64,000 bases of DNA, taken from NCBI GenBank assembly GCA_000200715.1, contig DP000238.1:742154-806153 (forward strand), given 5' to 3'. Below are positions 7,912 through 14,343 of the stretch, piece by piece. This DNA comes from Cenarchaeum symbiosum A. GTDB taxonomy: Archaea > Thermoproteota > Nitrososphaeria > Nitrososphaerales > Nitrosopumilaceae. Both the position numbers and the translations under genes were made by a program. Under the pieces are notes generated by a model. It made no database searches and was not told the DNA's origin. It worked only from the letters and a program-made list of their open reading frames with translations. Numbering within the stretch: the stretch's first letter is position 1; every line of letters begins with the position of its first letter.

Positions 7912-8486
7912 CAGTTGAGCTTCTGGCAGGACTGGACGTGTCTAGTAAACAAGGAAAGGAGTACTTGGGAGGGATAGTGGGCTTGAAGGAGAGCATAACT
8001 TCTACTCACAAGAGACTCGGATACGAACAGATCCATATGAGAACATTGGGTGGAAAAACCAGGGAGATCATTCTTGGCAAGCTAATCTTCGATCTAGACT
8101 ACTTTCCCTTCTGTATAAGGACAGACAGGAATGCTATAATCGGTGAAAGTATGAAGTCAAGAAATGTCAGACATTCGGCAGTTAGAAGAATGGTGCTTGA
8201 GAAACACTTTGATCGGATTGTATATTCATACATCTGTGTGGAAATACTGCCATTTCTACAGAAATACAAGATGGATATGACTGACTTCAGCTTTGAATGC
8301 GATATTGATTGTAAGAATCTTGTAAGAAGAAGCGGTGGAAGGCAGATCGAACAGGGTATTGCGCATGACTTGGCAGACATAATTGCCTGGTCATTCACGC
8401 GCGGCAAGCGCTTAAAATCCCCAAAGTACAGTGACAAGTCGGACAAACTCCTCCGTGCAATGGCCGATTTTGTTAGAAAACAATAG
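7908..8486 (+). CDS. Family B protein, RNase-H-like Asp pattern (B1)
   Basis: A 192-aa protein, not recognised by name. It opens with MTVELLAGLD, where Asp10 ends a hydrophobic strand and is followed by Ser and a Gly-rich strand (EYLGGIVGL), as in RNase-H-fold proteins. ECDID (Asp132, Asp134) and a C-terminal HDLADIIAW (Asp154, Asp157) supply further acids kept in B2. This D...D...D layout suggests a nuclease-like RNase H fold, but that is inference from pattern only. The middle is basic (KSRNVRHSAVRRM). ATG at 7908 overlaps F1 by ATGA. The stop codon abuts structured element E1 directly. The gene is visibly richer in A/T than its chromosomal neighbours. Confidence 0.65.
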   Translation: MTVELLAGLDVSSKQGKEYLGGIVGLKESITSTHKRLGYEQIHMRTLGGKTREIILGKLIFDLDYFPFCIRTDRNAIIGESMKSRNVRHSAVRRMVLEKHFDRIVYSYICVEILPFLQKYKMDMTDFSFECDIDCKNLVRRSGGRQIEQGIAHDLADIIAWSFTRGKRLKSPKYSDKSDKLLRAMADFVRKQ

Positions 8487-8570
8487 TGGCCCCCGACCAC
8501 CATAACCCGGTGAAGACCACCGTGTTACGGGGTGTAGGCCACCGCCAGAACAGGGACAGTTCTCATTTAA
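8487..8570 (+). repeat. Structured element E1
   Basis: First of six copies of an ~85-nt element. The inner hairpin is TAACCCGGTG, loop AAGAC, CACCGTGTTA (9 of 10 pairs), closed by CCCCG upstream and CGGGG downstream with a 7-nt 5' bulge. The 3' end is CTCATTTAA. It begins at the base after the B1 stop, so it could act as an RNA 3' structure for the A-F-B transcript. Confidence 0.75.
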
Positions 8571-8821
8571 ATTCTTTTGTTTCCGCCGGCGGTGTAGTTT
8601 GTCCCCTGCTGCGCAAAGCAGTATTTCTGGCGCGGATCCCGCCGCGGTTGCTCTTCCCAGTACAGTTTCTACCGGCCGGCGTCCAGTGTCGACACACTGG
8701 GCATCTAGGCCAAGCGATCCCCTGGGATGTTTGGCGCACCGTAGCGTCCCAAAAGTGCGGGGAATGCAGATCCGGGGCATGACGTTAATAATTACTAGCG
8801 TGCCGCCTGTTTTGCGTTGAA
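8571..8821 (+). pseudogene. Decayed D-family segment (D1)
   Basis: It shows scattered similarity to D3 and D4, such as GCGCGGATCCCGCC against the GGTTCCGCC region and a 3' end GTTTTGCGTTGAATTAAAAT. No frame resembling the D proteins survives. It leads into the A2 TATA box as in the other units. Confidence 0.4.
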
Positions 8822-8830
8822 TTAAAATAT
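8822..8830 (+). promoter_or_regulatory. TATA box of A2
   Basis: TTAAAATAT centred about 25-26 nt before ATG at 8851. Confidence 0.65.
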
Positions 8831-8850
8831 CCGGCCGAGACGGTCTACCC

Positions 8851-9099
8851 ATGAGACCCATTCCCAAAACCGACGAGGAGAGGATCCGCATGATGCAGGA
8901 GATTGTACACTCTGGCATAATAAAGATGGACCGGATTCGATCTCGTTTGCTTAATGAGGTATTTGACGACCACCTGACGGGAGTCAGGTGGGAGTTGAAG
9001 GATTTGCACACCATGGATCGGGAGCTTAAAAAAATGCGAAAGACGCTCAATGCCATGGAGGCTGAAAGGCAGAAGGTTCAAGCGATCCCGCAGGACTGA
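8851..9099 (+). CDS. Family A helical protein (A2)
   Basis: An 82-aa copy of A, standard length, with PIPKTDEERIRMMQEIV and LHTMDRELKKMRKTLNAME. It is nearly identical to A1 over the first 25 residues and then differs (FDDHLTGVRWEL). Its TGA overlaps the ATG of a short F-like frame. No B gene follows; element E2 comes next after ~160 nt. Confidence 0.7.
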   Translation: MRPIPKTDEERIRMMQEIVHSGIIKMDRIRSRLLNEVFDDHLTGVRWELKDLHTMDRELKKMRKTLNAMEAERQKVQAIPQD

Positions 9100-9239
9100 T
9101 GAATCCGGGCCGTGGTTATTTTACAAGCAGTGCCTCCGGGGGACAACACGGACTGACAGGTTTTCGAAGAGGTATCATCTACATATCGCACAGTGTATCA
9201 GGCCGCAGATCATGCCGGCAGCATCGATGCGCCGCCTAG
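9099..9239 (+). pseudogene. F-like remnant after A2
   Basis: A 46-codon frame (MNPGRGYFTSSASGGQHG...) whose ATG overlaps the A2 stop. It shares G-R, G-G, F and I-I/SGR spacing with F2, but the matching stretch after A4 is stopped at codon 22 and that after A5 is frameshifted. It is probably a degenerating F with no B partner. Confidence 0.35.
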
Positions 9240-9261
9240 ATGTTATGATGATGGGAAAAGA

Positions 9262-9348
9262 GTGGCCCCCGACCACCATAACCCGGTGAAGGCCACCGTG
9301 TTACGGGGCGTAGGCCGCTGCCATACCTGGGCAATCCTCACTCAATAA
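9262..9348 (+). repeat. Structured element E2
   Basis: Copy two of E. The hairpin TAACCCGGTG / CACCGTGTTA with loop AAGGC and the outer CCCCG/CGGGG stem are kept. The distal part drifts (GCTGCCATACCTGGGCAAT), and this form is shared with E4, the other copy that precedes a C pair. Confidence 0.75.
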
Positions 9349-9364
9349 GGGTGGTAGCAAATAA

Positions 9365-9376
9365 GGTTAAATAAGC
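9365..9376 (+). promoter_or_regulatory. TATA box of the C1 pair
   Basis: GGTTAAATAAGC centred 27 nt before ATG at 9397. The same box and spacing precede C2. Confidence 0.7.
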
Positions 9377-9396
9377 TATTAGCTGTTACACTATTC

Positions 9397-9516
9397 ATGA
9401 TGATACACTGTAACGCCTATGGGGGATGCATGGATTGCATCGCCGTTTACGACACATGGCCCGTAAAAAACTCCCTCATCTGTAAGGGATGTAGAAATGC
9501 GCATGGTGCTGATTGA
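9397..9516 (+). CDS. C1a, 39-aa Cys-rich protein
   Basis: A very small product with five Cys: CNAYGGCMDC and, after YDTWPVKNSLI, CKGC. This is a plausible single zinc-binding knuckle. It starts at ATG 27 nt from a TATA box. The copy at 12474 keeps all five Cys and the whole YDTWPVKNSLIC segment despite third-base changes, so it is probably translated. Its end overlaps C1b by 20 nt in another frame. Function unknown. Confidence 0.6.
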   Translation: MMIHCNAYGGCMDCIAVYDTWPVKNSLICKGCRNAHGAD

Positions 9517-9676
9517 CATGGGATTGGCCGACTATACATGCGATTTATGTGGCAAGCACCCGCCCAAAACACCGCCAAAGGATGGCGGGTTGCGGGGCAT
9601 CGGTGACAACAAATGCGCGTGCAAGCCATGTATAGAGAAGCATTACCCGGATATGCTGCCTAGCTGGATGAAATAA
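9497..9676 (+). CDS. C1b, 59-aa Cys-rich zinc-ribbon-like protein
   Basis: It contains YTCDLCGKHPPK, then after a 17-residue loop KCACKPC, giving two C-x2-C-like knuckles, and ends LPSWMK. ATG at 9497 lies inside C1a, so it would be translated by reinitiation or coupling; a frameshift joining C1a and C1b is the alternative. C2b has the same frame, length and Cys set. The divergent relative at 3038 supports this frame as coding. Confidence 0.6.
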   Translation: MRMVLIDMGLADYTCDLCGKHPPKTPPKDGGLRGIGDNKCACKPCIEKHYPDMLPSWMK

Positions 9677-10121
9677 AAGGCATTCTCGCAAAAGGCACGG
9701 ATTGCCAACTCTGTCACGTTGAGGGGTCATGGCCCCTAATCTGCCAACCCGCTAGATCGATGTTCTCCTACTCTGCGTCTCCCGACATTATGGGAACATG
9801 TTGAATATCGCCATACCTGCTGCCGTCTTTAGTGGGTACTTCCGTCTACACTGCCTTTTCAATCCCCAGAGGGTCCCCTCAGCCGAGTCAGTGGTCGGAC
9901 CTGCACACTAGAACAGGAAGATGAACCGGTTAGGCCCTGCGTCTCCCAGCGTCTTGACAGATTTGTGGCGCGCCTGCTTGCAGACTTCAACCGGGCCCAT
10001 GTTCCCGAGCCCCTGTGCCGGGAGATGAATCTGTCCCTTGTACCCCACTTCGTCTCGAGTCTTCTAACATATACAGTACAACTCGCAGCATGTCTGCCAC
10101 GGTGAAGCGTCCAGTGCGGCA
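9677..10121 (+). other. Array spacer, no gene seen
   Basis: The first ~110 nt match the stretch after C2 (AGGCATTC, GATTGCC, GTCATGGCCCC). The rest is unlike anything else in the window and is closed in all frames at useful length, apart from minus-strand frames without promoters. Confidence 0.4.
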
Positions 10122-10343
10122 TTGGTCTCCGCAAGTATGTGGGCTCGGCGGAATGGTGAAAGCTGGCATGCAGGCATCCAGTTCGCTGGGCTCAAATGCA
10201 GGATATGCCCGTCTGTATTACCCGGGTACTGGAGCGCAGCGGTGCAGGATATGCCGCCATATCCAGAAGCATGGGGAAAAACCGATGAGCATTGTATTGA
10301 CATTTGCAGGGCAAGCATCCACCCTGTTTTCACGTTGGGTTAA
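10122..10343 (+). CDS. D2, divergent D-family ORF
   Basis: A 73-codon frame whose 3' half aligns with D3: KCRICP against CKICVP, AWGKTDEHCIDICRA against IWGKTGPGHCVDNCK, then VFTLG against VFTLS at the stop. The shared stop lies at the start of the A3 TATA box. The start is uncertain and no promoter was found. It may be a truncated or decaying copy. Confidence 0.35.
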   Translation: MVSASMWARRNGESWHAGIQFAGLKCRICPSVLPGYWSAAVQDMPPYPEAWGKTDEHCIDICRASIHPVFTLG

Positions 10344-10348
10344 AATAT
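10340..10348 (+). promoter_or_regulatory. TATA box of A3
   Basis: TTAAAATAT centred 25-26 nt before ATG at 10369; it overlaps the stop of D2. Confidence 0.65.
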
Positions 10349-10368
10349 TGGGCCTGGGTGGTCTACCC

Positions 10369-10617
10369 ATGAAACCCATTCCCAAAAGCGATGAGGAGAG
10401 GATCCGCGTGATGCAGGAGATTGTGCGCACAGGTATAAAGAAGATGCACAGGGTCAGGTATCGCTTTTATGATGAGGAGTTTATTGACCTGCTGGAGGGG
10501 ATCATGTGGGATCTGAAGGACCTGGACACCATGGAACAGGAGCTCAAAAAAATGCGAAAGATGCTCAATGCCATGGAGGCCGAAAGGCGGAAGGTTCCGG
10601 CGATCTCTATGGACTGA
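10369..10617 (+). CDS. Family A helical protein (A3)
   Basis: An 82-aa copy: PIPKSDEERIRVMQEIV, then KKMHRVRYRFYDEEFIDLLE and LDTMEQELKKMRKMLNAME. It heads the second A-F-B set; F2 starts one base after its stop. Confidence 0.7.
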   Translation: MKPIPKSDEERIRVMQEIVRTGIKKMHRVRYRFYDEEFIDLLEGIMWDLKDLDTMEQELKKMRKMLNAMEAERRKVPAISMD

Positions 10618-10618
10618 T

Positions 10619-10813
10619 ATGAATTTAGGCCGTTCCCATATTGTTTCACATGCTGGTATAAATTCCACGTACGTGCTAGGCGGATATGAGGATCAGAGAT
10701 TCTCTGGATGCTGCATCATCCGTATGTTAAACAGCATGTCAGGCCGTGGACTGATTTCCTACAGGCATCGGGTTCTGCCCCGGCTGTGCCGCAATAGAGG
10801 GCATGCGGTATGA
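10619..10813 (+). CDS. Family F linker ORF (F2)
   Basis: A 64-aa frame from ATG at 10619 that ends with an ATGA overlap onto B2, as F1 does onto B1. It has GGYEDQRFSGCCII in the part matching F1 and a basic C-terminus (SYRHRVLPRLCRNRG). Unlike F1 it has an ATG start. Position, spacing and in-frame similarity support translation. Function unknown. Confidence 0.5.
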   Translation: MNLGRSHIVSHAGINSTYVLGGYEDQRFSGCCIIRMLNSMSGRGLISYRHRVLPRLCRNRGHAV

Positions 10814-11400
10814 CAACCAAACTTCTGGCAGGAATGGACTTGTCTGGTGCCTGTTCAGAAAATGGGGAGTATTTAGCGGGAATAGTAGGCCTGAAAGAGA
10901 ACATAATCTCTACACACCGAAGACTCGGACATGATGGAATCCACATGAGATCGATGTATAATAAGTCCAGGGAGAAAATTTTTGCTAGGTTGAACTTTAA
11001 TCTAAAATACTGTGTTCCATTCTGTCTGAAGATAGACAGGTGCATCATAGTTGATGAAATTATGAAATCAAGGTCCATCAGGCGGGCAAGAGTCAAAAGA
11101 GAGGTGATCGAGCGCCTGTTTGATCAGAATGTATTTGTTTTTCTACGAGGGGAGATATCGGTGTTTCTGCAGAGGCAGAAGAAGAACATGGCAGATTTTG
11201 ACTTTGAATGTGATGCCGATAGCAGGGATTTCGTAAGGGGAAAGGGCGGAGGCTACGCCGAACCAGGCATTGCGCATGAACTAGCGGACATAATTGCCTG
11301 GTTCTACGCGCACAACAAGCCCTTGAAACGAGTGAATTACAATGACCGGTCGGCGGATCTCAGAAAGGCAATGGAGAAACCTGTTCGGAAAATACGGTGA
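10810..11400 (+). CDS. Family B protein, RNase-H-like Asp pattern (B2)
   Basis: A 196-aa homologue of B1 with clear divergence. Kept features are Asp10 in LLAGMDLS, the strand EYLAGIVGLKENI, STHRRLG, MKSR, FECDADS (two Asp), GIAHELADIIAW and KPLKRVNYNDRSADL. The retained acidic residues over a background of substitutions argue for selection on an active or metal-binding site. The stop lies inside the first bases of E3. Nothing in the sequence shows a target. Confidence 0.65.
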   Translation: MTTKLLAGMDLSGACSENGEYLAGIVGLKENIISTHRRLGHDGIHMRSMYNKSREKIFARLNFNLKYCVPFCLKIDRCIIVDEIMKSRSIRRARVKREVIERLFDQNVFVFLRGEISVFLQRQKKNMADFDFECDADSRDFVRGKGGGYAEPGIAHELADIIAWFYAHNKPLKRVNYNDRSADLRKAMEKPVRKIR

Positions 11401-11484
11401 CCCCCGGCCACCATAACCCGATGAAAGACATCACATTACGGGGCGTAGGCCACCGTTTGAACAGGGACACTTCTCATTTAATAA
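11397..11484 (+). repeat. Structured element E3
   Basis: Copy three of E, starting at the B2 stop. The inner hairpin is weaker (TAACCCGATG / CATCACATTA); the outer CCCCG/CGGGG is kept. The 3' end CATTTAATAAC resembles a TATA box and lies about 33 nt before the D3 GTG. Confidence 0.7.
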
Positions 11485-11512
11485 CTTTCCTTTCAGCCGA
11501 CGGCTTGAGGGC

Positions 11513-11890
11513 GTGCCAGCGGTTGACCAAAGTCGGATCCCGGGGACAGGTTCCACCTGGGCTGCTTTTTTTCGCGTATGTAATTTACACGTGGCGGCAT
11601 ACACGACCTACCTTGCATGTGGATCCAGAGGCTGGTCACCGGTTAGCCGCCCTGTATACGGTGGAGCATCCTCTACGTGCCCCAAGTACGAGTGCACTTT
11701 ACGGCCGGCAACATGCCCGTACAAGTCTTCTGGGTGCGGCTGCAAGATATGTGTGCCGAAGTTAAAGTCGGCCGGGGCTGCGGGGGTGCCATGTGCACTG
11801 CTGTACTCAAAGATATGGGGAAAAACCGGTCCAGGGCACTGCGTTGATAATTGCAAGACAGACGTCCTGTCTGTTTTCACATTGAGTTAA
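11513..11890 (+). CDS. D3, Cys-rich ORF
   Basis: A 125-codon frame from GTG. Its middle has YECTLRPATCPYKSSGCGCK followed by I-C, which shares the Y-x-C...C-x-C-K-x-C pattern of the C-family ribbons. The C-terminus has IWGKTGPGHCVDNCK. D4 keeps nearly all of these Cys. Another long frame overlaps the first half, and the nucleotide changes between D3 and D4 do not clearly favour one frame, so coding is possible rather than shown. The stop overlaps the A4 TATA box. Confidence 0.4.
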   Translation: MPAVDQSRIPGTGSTWAAFFRVCNLHVAAYTTYLACGSRGWSPVSRPVYGGASSTCPKYECTLRPATCPYKSSGCGCKICVPKLKSAGAAGVPCALLYSKIWGKTGPGHCVDNCKTDVLSVFTLS

Positions 11891-11895
11891 AATAT
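11887..11895 (+). promoter_or_regulatory. TATA box of A4
   Basis: TTAAAATAT centred about 26 nt before ATG at 11916; it excludes the longer upstream frame from 11895. Confidence 0.65.
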
Positions 11896-11915
11896 TGGAC
11901 CTAGATGGTCTACCT

Positions 11916-12143
11916 ATGAGGCCCATTCCCAAAAGCGACGAGGAGAGGATCCTCGTAATGCAGGAGATTGTGCGCTCTGGCATAAAAAAGATGTACCGGG
12001 TCAGATCCCGCTTTTGTGAAGAGGACTTTACGGACCACCTGAAGGGAATCATGAACGACTTGAAGGATTTACACACCATGGAACAAGAGCTCAAAAAAAT
12101 ACGAAAGATGCTCAATGCCATGGAGGCCGAAAGGTTCCGGTGA
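11916..12143 (+). CDS. Family A helical protein (A4)
   Basis: A 75-aa copy, slightly shorter at the C-terminus (ends EAERFR). It is almost identical to A1 in the middle (VRSRFCEEDFTDHLKGIMND) and to A3 near the N-terminus, which suggests gene conversion among copies. Confidence 0.7.
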   Translation: MRPIPKSDEERILVMQEIVRSGIKKMYRVRSRFCEEDFTDHLKGIMNDLKDLHTMEQELKKIRKMLNAMEAERFR

Positions 12144-12321
12144 TCCTGCAGGACTGACATGTATCCGGGACATGGTTATTCCACAAGCAGTGCCTCCGGG
12201 GGACAACACGGACTGACAGGTTTTTGAGCAGGCATCATATACATATTGCACCGTACGTCAGGCCGCAGGTTATACCGGCAGTATCGATGCGCCGCCTAGA
12301 TGTTATGGTAATGGGAAAAGA
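12144..12321 (+). other. F-like remnant spacer after A4
   Basis: It matches the spacer after A2 over most of its length, but the F-like frame stops at codon 22 (...GLTGF, stop). No B gene follows. Confidence 0.45.
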
Positions 12322-12408
12322 GTGACCCCCGGCCACCATAACCCGATGACAGACATCGTGTTACGGGGCGTAGGCCACTGCCATATCTGGGCAATTCTCA
12401 CTTAATAA
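12322..12408 (+). repeat. Structured element E4
   Basis: Copy four of E. The hairpin TAACCCGATG, loop ACAGA, CATCGTGTTA has 9 of 10 pairs. Compared with E1/E2 one pair is changed on both sides (CGGTG/CACCG to CGATG/CATCG). Confidence 0.75.
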
Positions 12409-12441
12409 CACTTGTTTCTGCCGATAGGGTAGGAGCAAACA

Positions 12442-12453
12442 AGGTTAAATAAG
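12442..12453 (+). promoter_or_regulatory. TATA box of the C2 pair
   Basis: AGGTTAAATAAG centred 27 nt before ATG at 12474, as for C1. Confidence 0.7.
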
Positions 12454-12473
12454 CTATTATCTGTTCGTTATTC

Positions 12474-12593
12474 ATGTTGACAAACTGTAACGGCTATGGG
12501 GGATGCACGGATTGCATCGCCGTTTACGACACATGGCCCGTGAAAAACTCCCTCATCTGTAAGGAATGCAGAAATGCATTTGGTGTTGATTGA
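12474..12593 (+). CDS. C2a, 39-aa Cys-rich protein
   Basis: Counterpart of C1a with five Cys kept: CNGYGGCTDC and CKEC flanking the unchanged YDTWPVKNSLI. Same length, start spacing and 20-nt overlap with the next frame. Confidence 0.6.
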   Translation: MLTNCNGYGGCTDCIAVYDTWPVKNSLICKECRNAFGVD

Positions 12594-12753
12594 CATGGGG
12601 ACTGCCGACTATACATGCGATTTATGCGGCAAGCACCCGCCCAAAACACCGTCAAAGGATAGTTGGTTGCGGGGCATCGGTGACAACAAGTGCGCATGCA
12701 AGCCATGTATACTGAAGCACTGCCCAGAGAGGCTGCCTAGTTGGATGAAATAA
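12574..12753 (+). CDS. C2b, 59-aa Cys-rich zinc-ribbon-like protein
   Basis: Counterpart of C1b. It has YTCDLCGKHPPK and NKCACKPC unchanged, an extra Cys near the end (KHCPERLPSWMK), and changes elsewhere (for example DSWLRG for DGGLRG). Overlapping ATG start inside C2a. Confidence 0.6.
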   Translation: MHLVLIDMGTADYTCDLCGKHPPKTPSKDSWLRGIGDNKCACKPCILKHCPERLPSWMK

Positions 12754-13059
12754 AAGGCATTCCCACAAAATACATGGATTGCCGACTCTGTAAAGTTGAG
12801 TAGTCATGGCCCCCAATCTGCTAACCCCGCGGGAGATGAATGCCTTCTGATGCCTGACCGTGTTTAAAGAAATTTGCCATGTCCCCGCCGCTTGGCAGGA
12901 ATGTGGTCGCATTCCCATAAATTAACAGAGTCGTTTCCGCCGGATGGGGGAATCTGCTTTATGATTGCCGATGCATTGCCTGGGACCGGTTTTTTCCTTT
13001 ACCCCGTCCCGGACATAAGGGGGCGCGGAGTATCTCAACATCCACAAGTCGGGCATCGA
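12754..13059 (+). other. Array spacer, no gene seen
   Basis: The left part matches the spacer after C1. The remainder leads into the decayed B3 copy without a promoter or conserved frame. Confidence 0.4.
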
Positions 13060-13309
13060 TATGTTCGGCGCATTTGCCCGCGTTTGTGGAGATATCCATG
13101 CTTGGAATGCAGGGGGATATGGCGGGCTTGAATGTGATGCCGATGGCAAGGATTTTGCTGGAAGAGGAGGGAGACGCGCCAAACCGGGTATGCACAAACT
13201 AGCAAGCACAATCACCCGGCCACACACGCAAGATTTTGAAACATGTGAATTACAGTGACAGGACGGCCGAACTATGCCGCACAATGGGCAATCTTGACTG
13301 AAAAATACG
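13060..13309 (+). pseudogene. Truncated, frameshifted B copy (B3')
   Basis: Only the C-terminal half of B is recognisable: LECDADGKDFAGRGGRRAKP matches FECDADSRDFVRGKGGGYAE in B2, then GMHKLAST matches GIAHELAD. A frameshift follows, and in the next frame KHVNYSDRTAEL matches KRVNYNDRSADL. The N-terminal Asp10 strand is gone. It ends at E5 exactly as B1 and B2 end at E1 and E3. Confidence 0.7.
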
Positions 13310-13396
13310 GCGACCCCCGGCCACCATAACCCGATGAAAGACATCGCATTACGGGGCGTAGGCCACCGTTTGAACAGGGGCAATTTTCATTTGATA
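13310..13396 (+). repeat. Structured element E5
   Basis: Copy five of E. CGATG/CATCG is kept; the upper pairs are weaker (CATCGCATTA). Outer CCCCG/CGGGG intact. Confidence 0.7.
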
Positions 13397-13425
13397 GCTT
13401 TCCTTTCCACCGACGGCTTGAGGGC

Positions 13426-13815
13426 GTGCCAACGGTTGAGCAAAATCGGATCCCCTGCACGGGTTCCGCCTGGGATGCTTTTCTTCGCGCATGTAATTCC
13501 CACATGGTATCATCCTGCGTGGCATGCCCGACCTACCTTGCATGTGGATCCAGAGGCAGGCCTCCGGTTCTCCGCCCTGTATACAGCGGAGCATCCCCTA
13601 TATTCCCCAAGTACGAGTGCACTATGCGGCCGGCAACATGCCCGTGCAAGCCCTCCGGGTGCGGCTGCAAGAGATGCGTGCAGGAGTTCAGGACGGACGG
13701 GGCTGCGGGGGCGCCGGGTGCTCTGCAGTGCCCGAAGATATGGAGAAAAACCGGTCCAGGGCACTGCGTTGATGATTCCAAGGCGGGCGCCCTGTCTGCT
13801 TTCACGTTGAATTAA
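13426..13815 (+). CDS. D4, Cys-rich ORF
   Basis: A 129-codon frame aligned with D3 throughout: YLACGSRG, YECTMRPATCPCKPSGCGCK then R-C, and WRKTGPGHCVDDSK. It gains one Cys and loses two others relative to D3. The GTG start is at the same place. Coding status is uncertain for the reasons given for D3. Confidence 0.4.
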   Translation: MPTVEQNRIPCTGSAWDAFLRACNSHMVSSCVACPTYLACGSRGRPPVLRPVYSGASPIFPKYECTMRPATCPCKPSGCGCKRCVQEFRTDGAAGAPGALQCPKIWRKTGPGHCVDDSKAGALSAFTLN

Positions 13816-13838
13816 AATATCCGAGCGGGATCGTCTCC

Positions 13839-14089
13839 ATGCGAGGCCCATTCCCAAAAGCGACGAGGGGCGGATCCGTGTAATGCAGGATATTGTGTAC
13901 TCTGGCATAAAAAAAATGCACAGGGTTCGGTACCGTCTCTATGAGGATGAATTTACGGACCATTTGAAAGGGCTCATGTGGGACCTGAAGGACCTGGACA
14001 CCATGGAACAAGAGCTCAAAAAAATGCGAAAGATGCTCAATGCCATGGAGGCCGAAAGGCGAAAGCTTCCAGCCATGCCACGGGGTTGA
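13839..14089 (+). pseudogene. Family A copy with disrupted start (A5)
   Basis: The TATA box (13812-13820) and body of A are present, but two extra bases (CG) lie between the expected ATG at 13839 and the AGG-CCC-ATT codons. Translation from that ATG ends after 14 codons. The A frame resumes with ATG at 13883, which would give a 68-aa protein lacking the conserved PIPKSDEGRIR opening. The body is otherwise intact (LDTMEQELKKMRKMLNAME), so the lesion is recent or the internal start is used. Confidence 0.65.
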
Positions 14090-14255
14090 GATGAATCAGG
14101 CCGTGGTTATTCCACAGTCGAGGTCTCCGACCGGCGGGCGGCAATGATAACAGGTTTTTGAACCGACATCATCTGCGTATTGTGCAGCACATCAGGCCGC
14201 GGGTCATACTGGCCACATCCGTACATCATCTAGACGGCATGGTAATAGAAAAGGG
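14090..14255 (+). other. F-like remnant spacer after A5
   Basis: It matches the spacers after A2 and A4 (GGCCGTGGTTATTCCACA) with insertions that break the F frame. Confidence 0.4.
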
Positions 14256-14343
14256 GCGACCCCCGGCCACCATAACCCGATGACAGACATCGTGCTACGG
14301 GGCGTAGGCCACCGTTTGAACAGGGACAATTCTCATTTAATAA
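14256..14343 (+). repeat. Structured element E6
   Basis: Last copy of E and right edge of the array. TAACCCGATG / CATCGTGCTA with loop ACAGA; outer stem intact; ends TCTCATTTAATAA. Confidence 0.75.

Larger units (their letters stand above)
7283..14343 (+). repeat. Cassette array: A-F-B-E-D-A-E-C super-unit in tandem
   Basis: Reading left to right the elements are A1 F1 B1 E1 D1 A2 F' E2 C1 D2 | A3 F2 B2 E3 D3 A4 F' E4 C2 B3' E5 D4 | A5 F' E6. A starts lie at 7313, 8851, 10369, 11916 and ~13844, so A to A is about 1.5 kb and the two-A super-unit is 3.06 kb, then 3.47 kb where a decayed B plus E is retained. E is followed by D or by C, and D is followed by a TATA box and A. The B genes look richer in A/T than the flanking genes. 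The array is all on the plus strand. It shows no transposase, integrase or terminal inverted repeat that I could see. Confidence 0.8.

Noticed and set aside
11397-11765. 122-codon frame starting inside E3 and overlapping D3
   Set aside because: It begins in the structured element, and its counterparts in other units differ in length; it is less Cys-conserved than the D frame, so I did not call it a gene.
8510-14343. E elements as transposon ends or tRNA-like genes
   Set aside because: They are all in the same orientation, with no target-site duplications or transposase, and the fold is a two-step hairpin rather than a cloverleaf.
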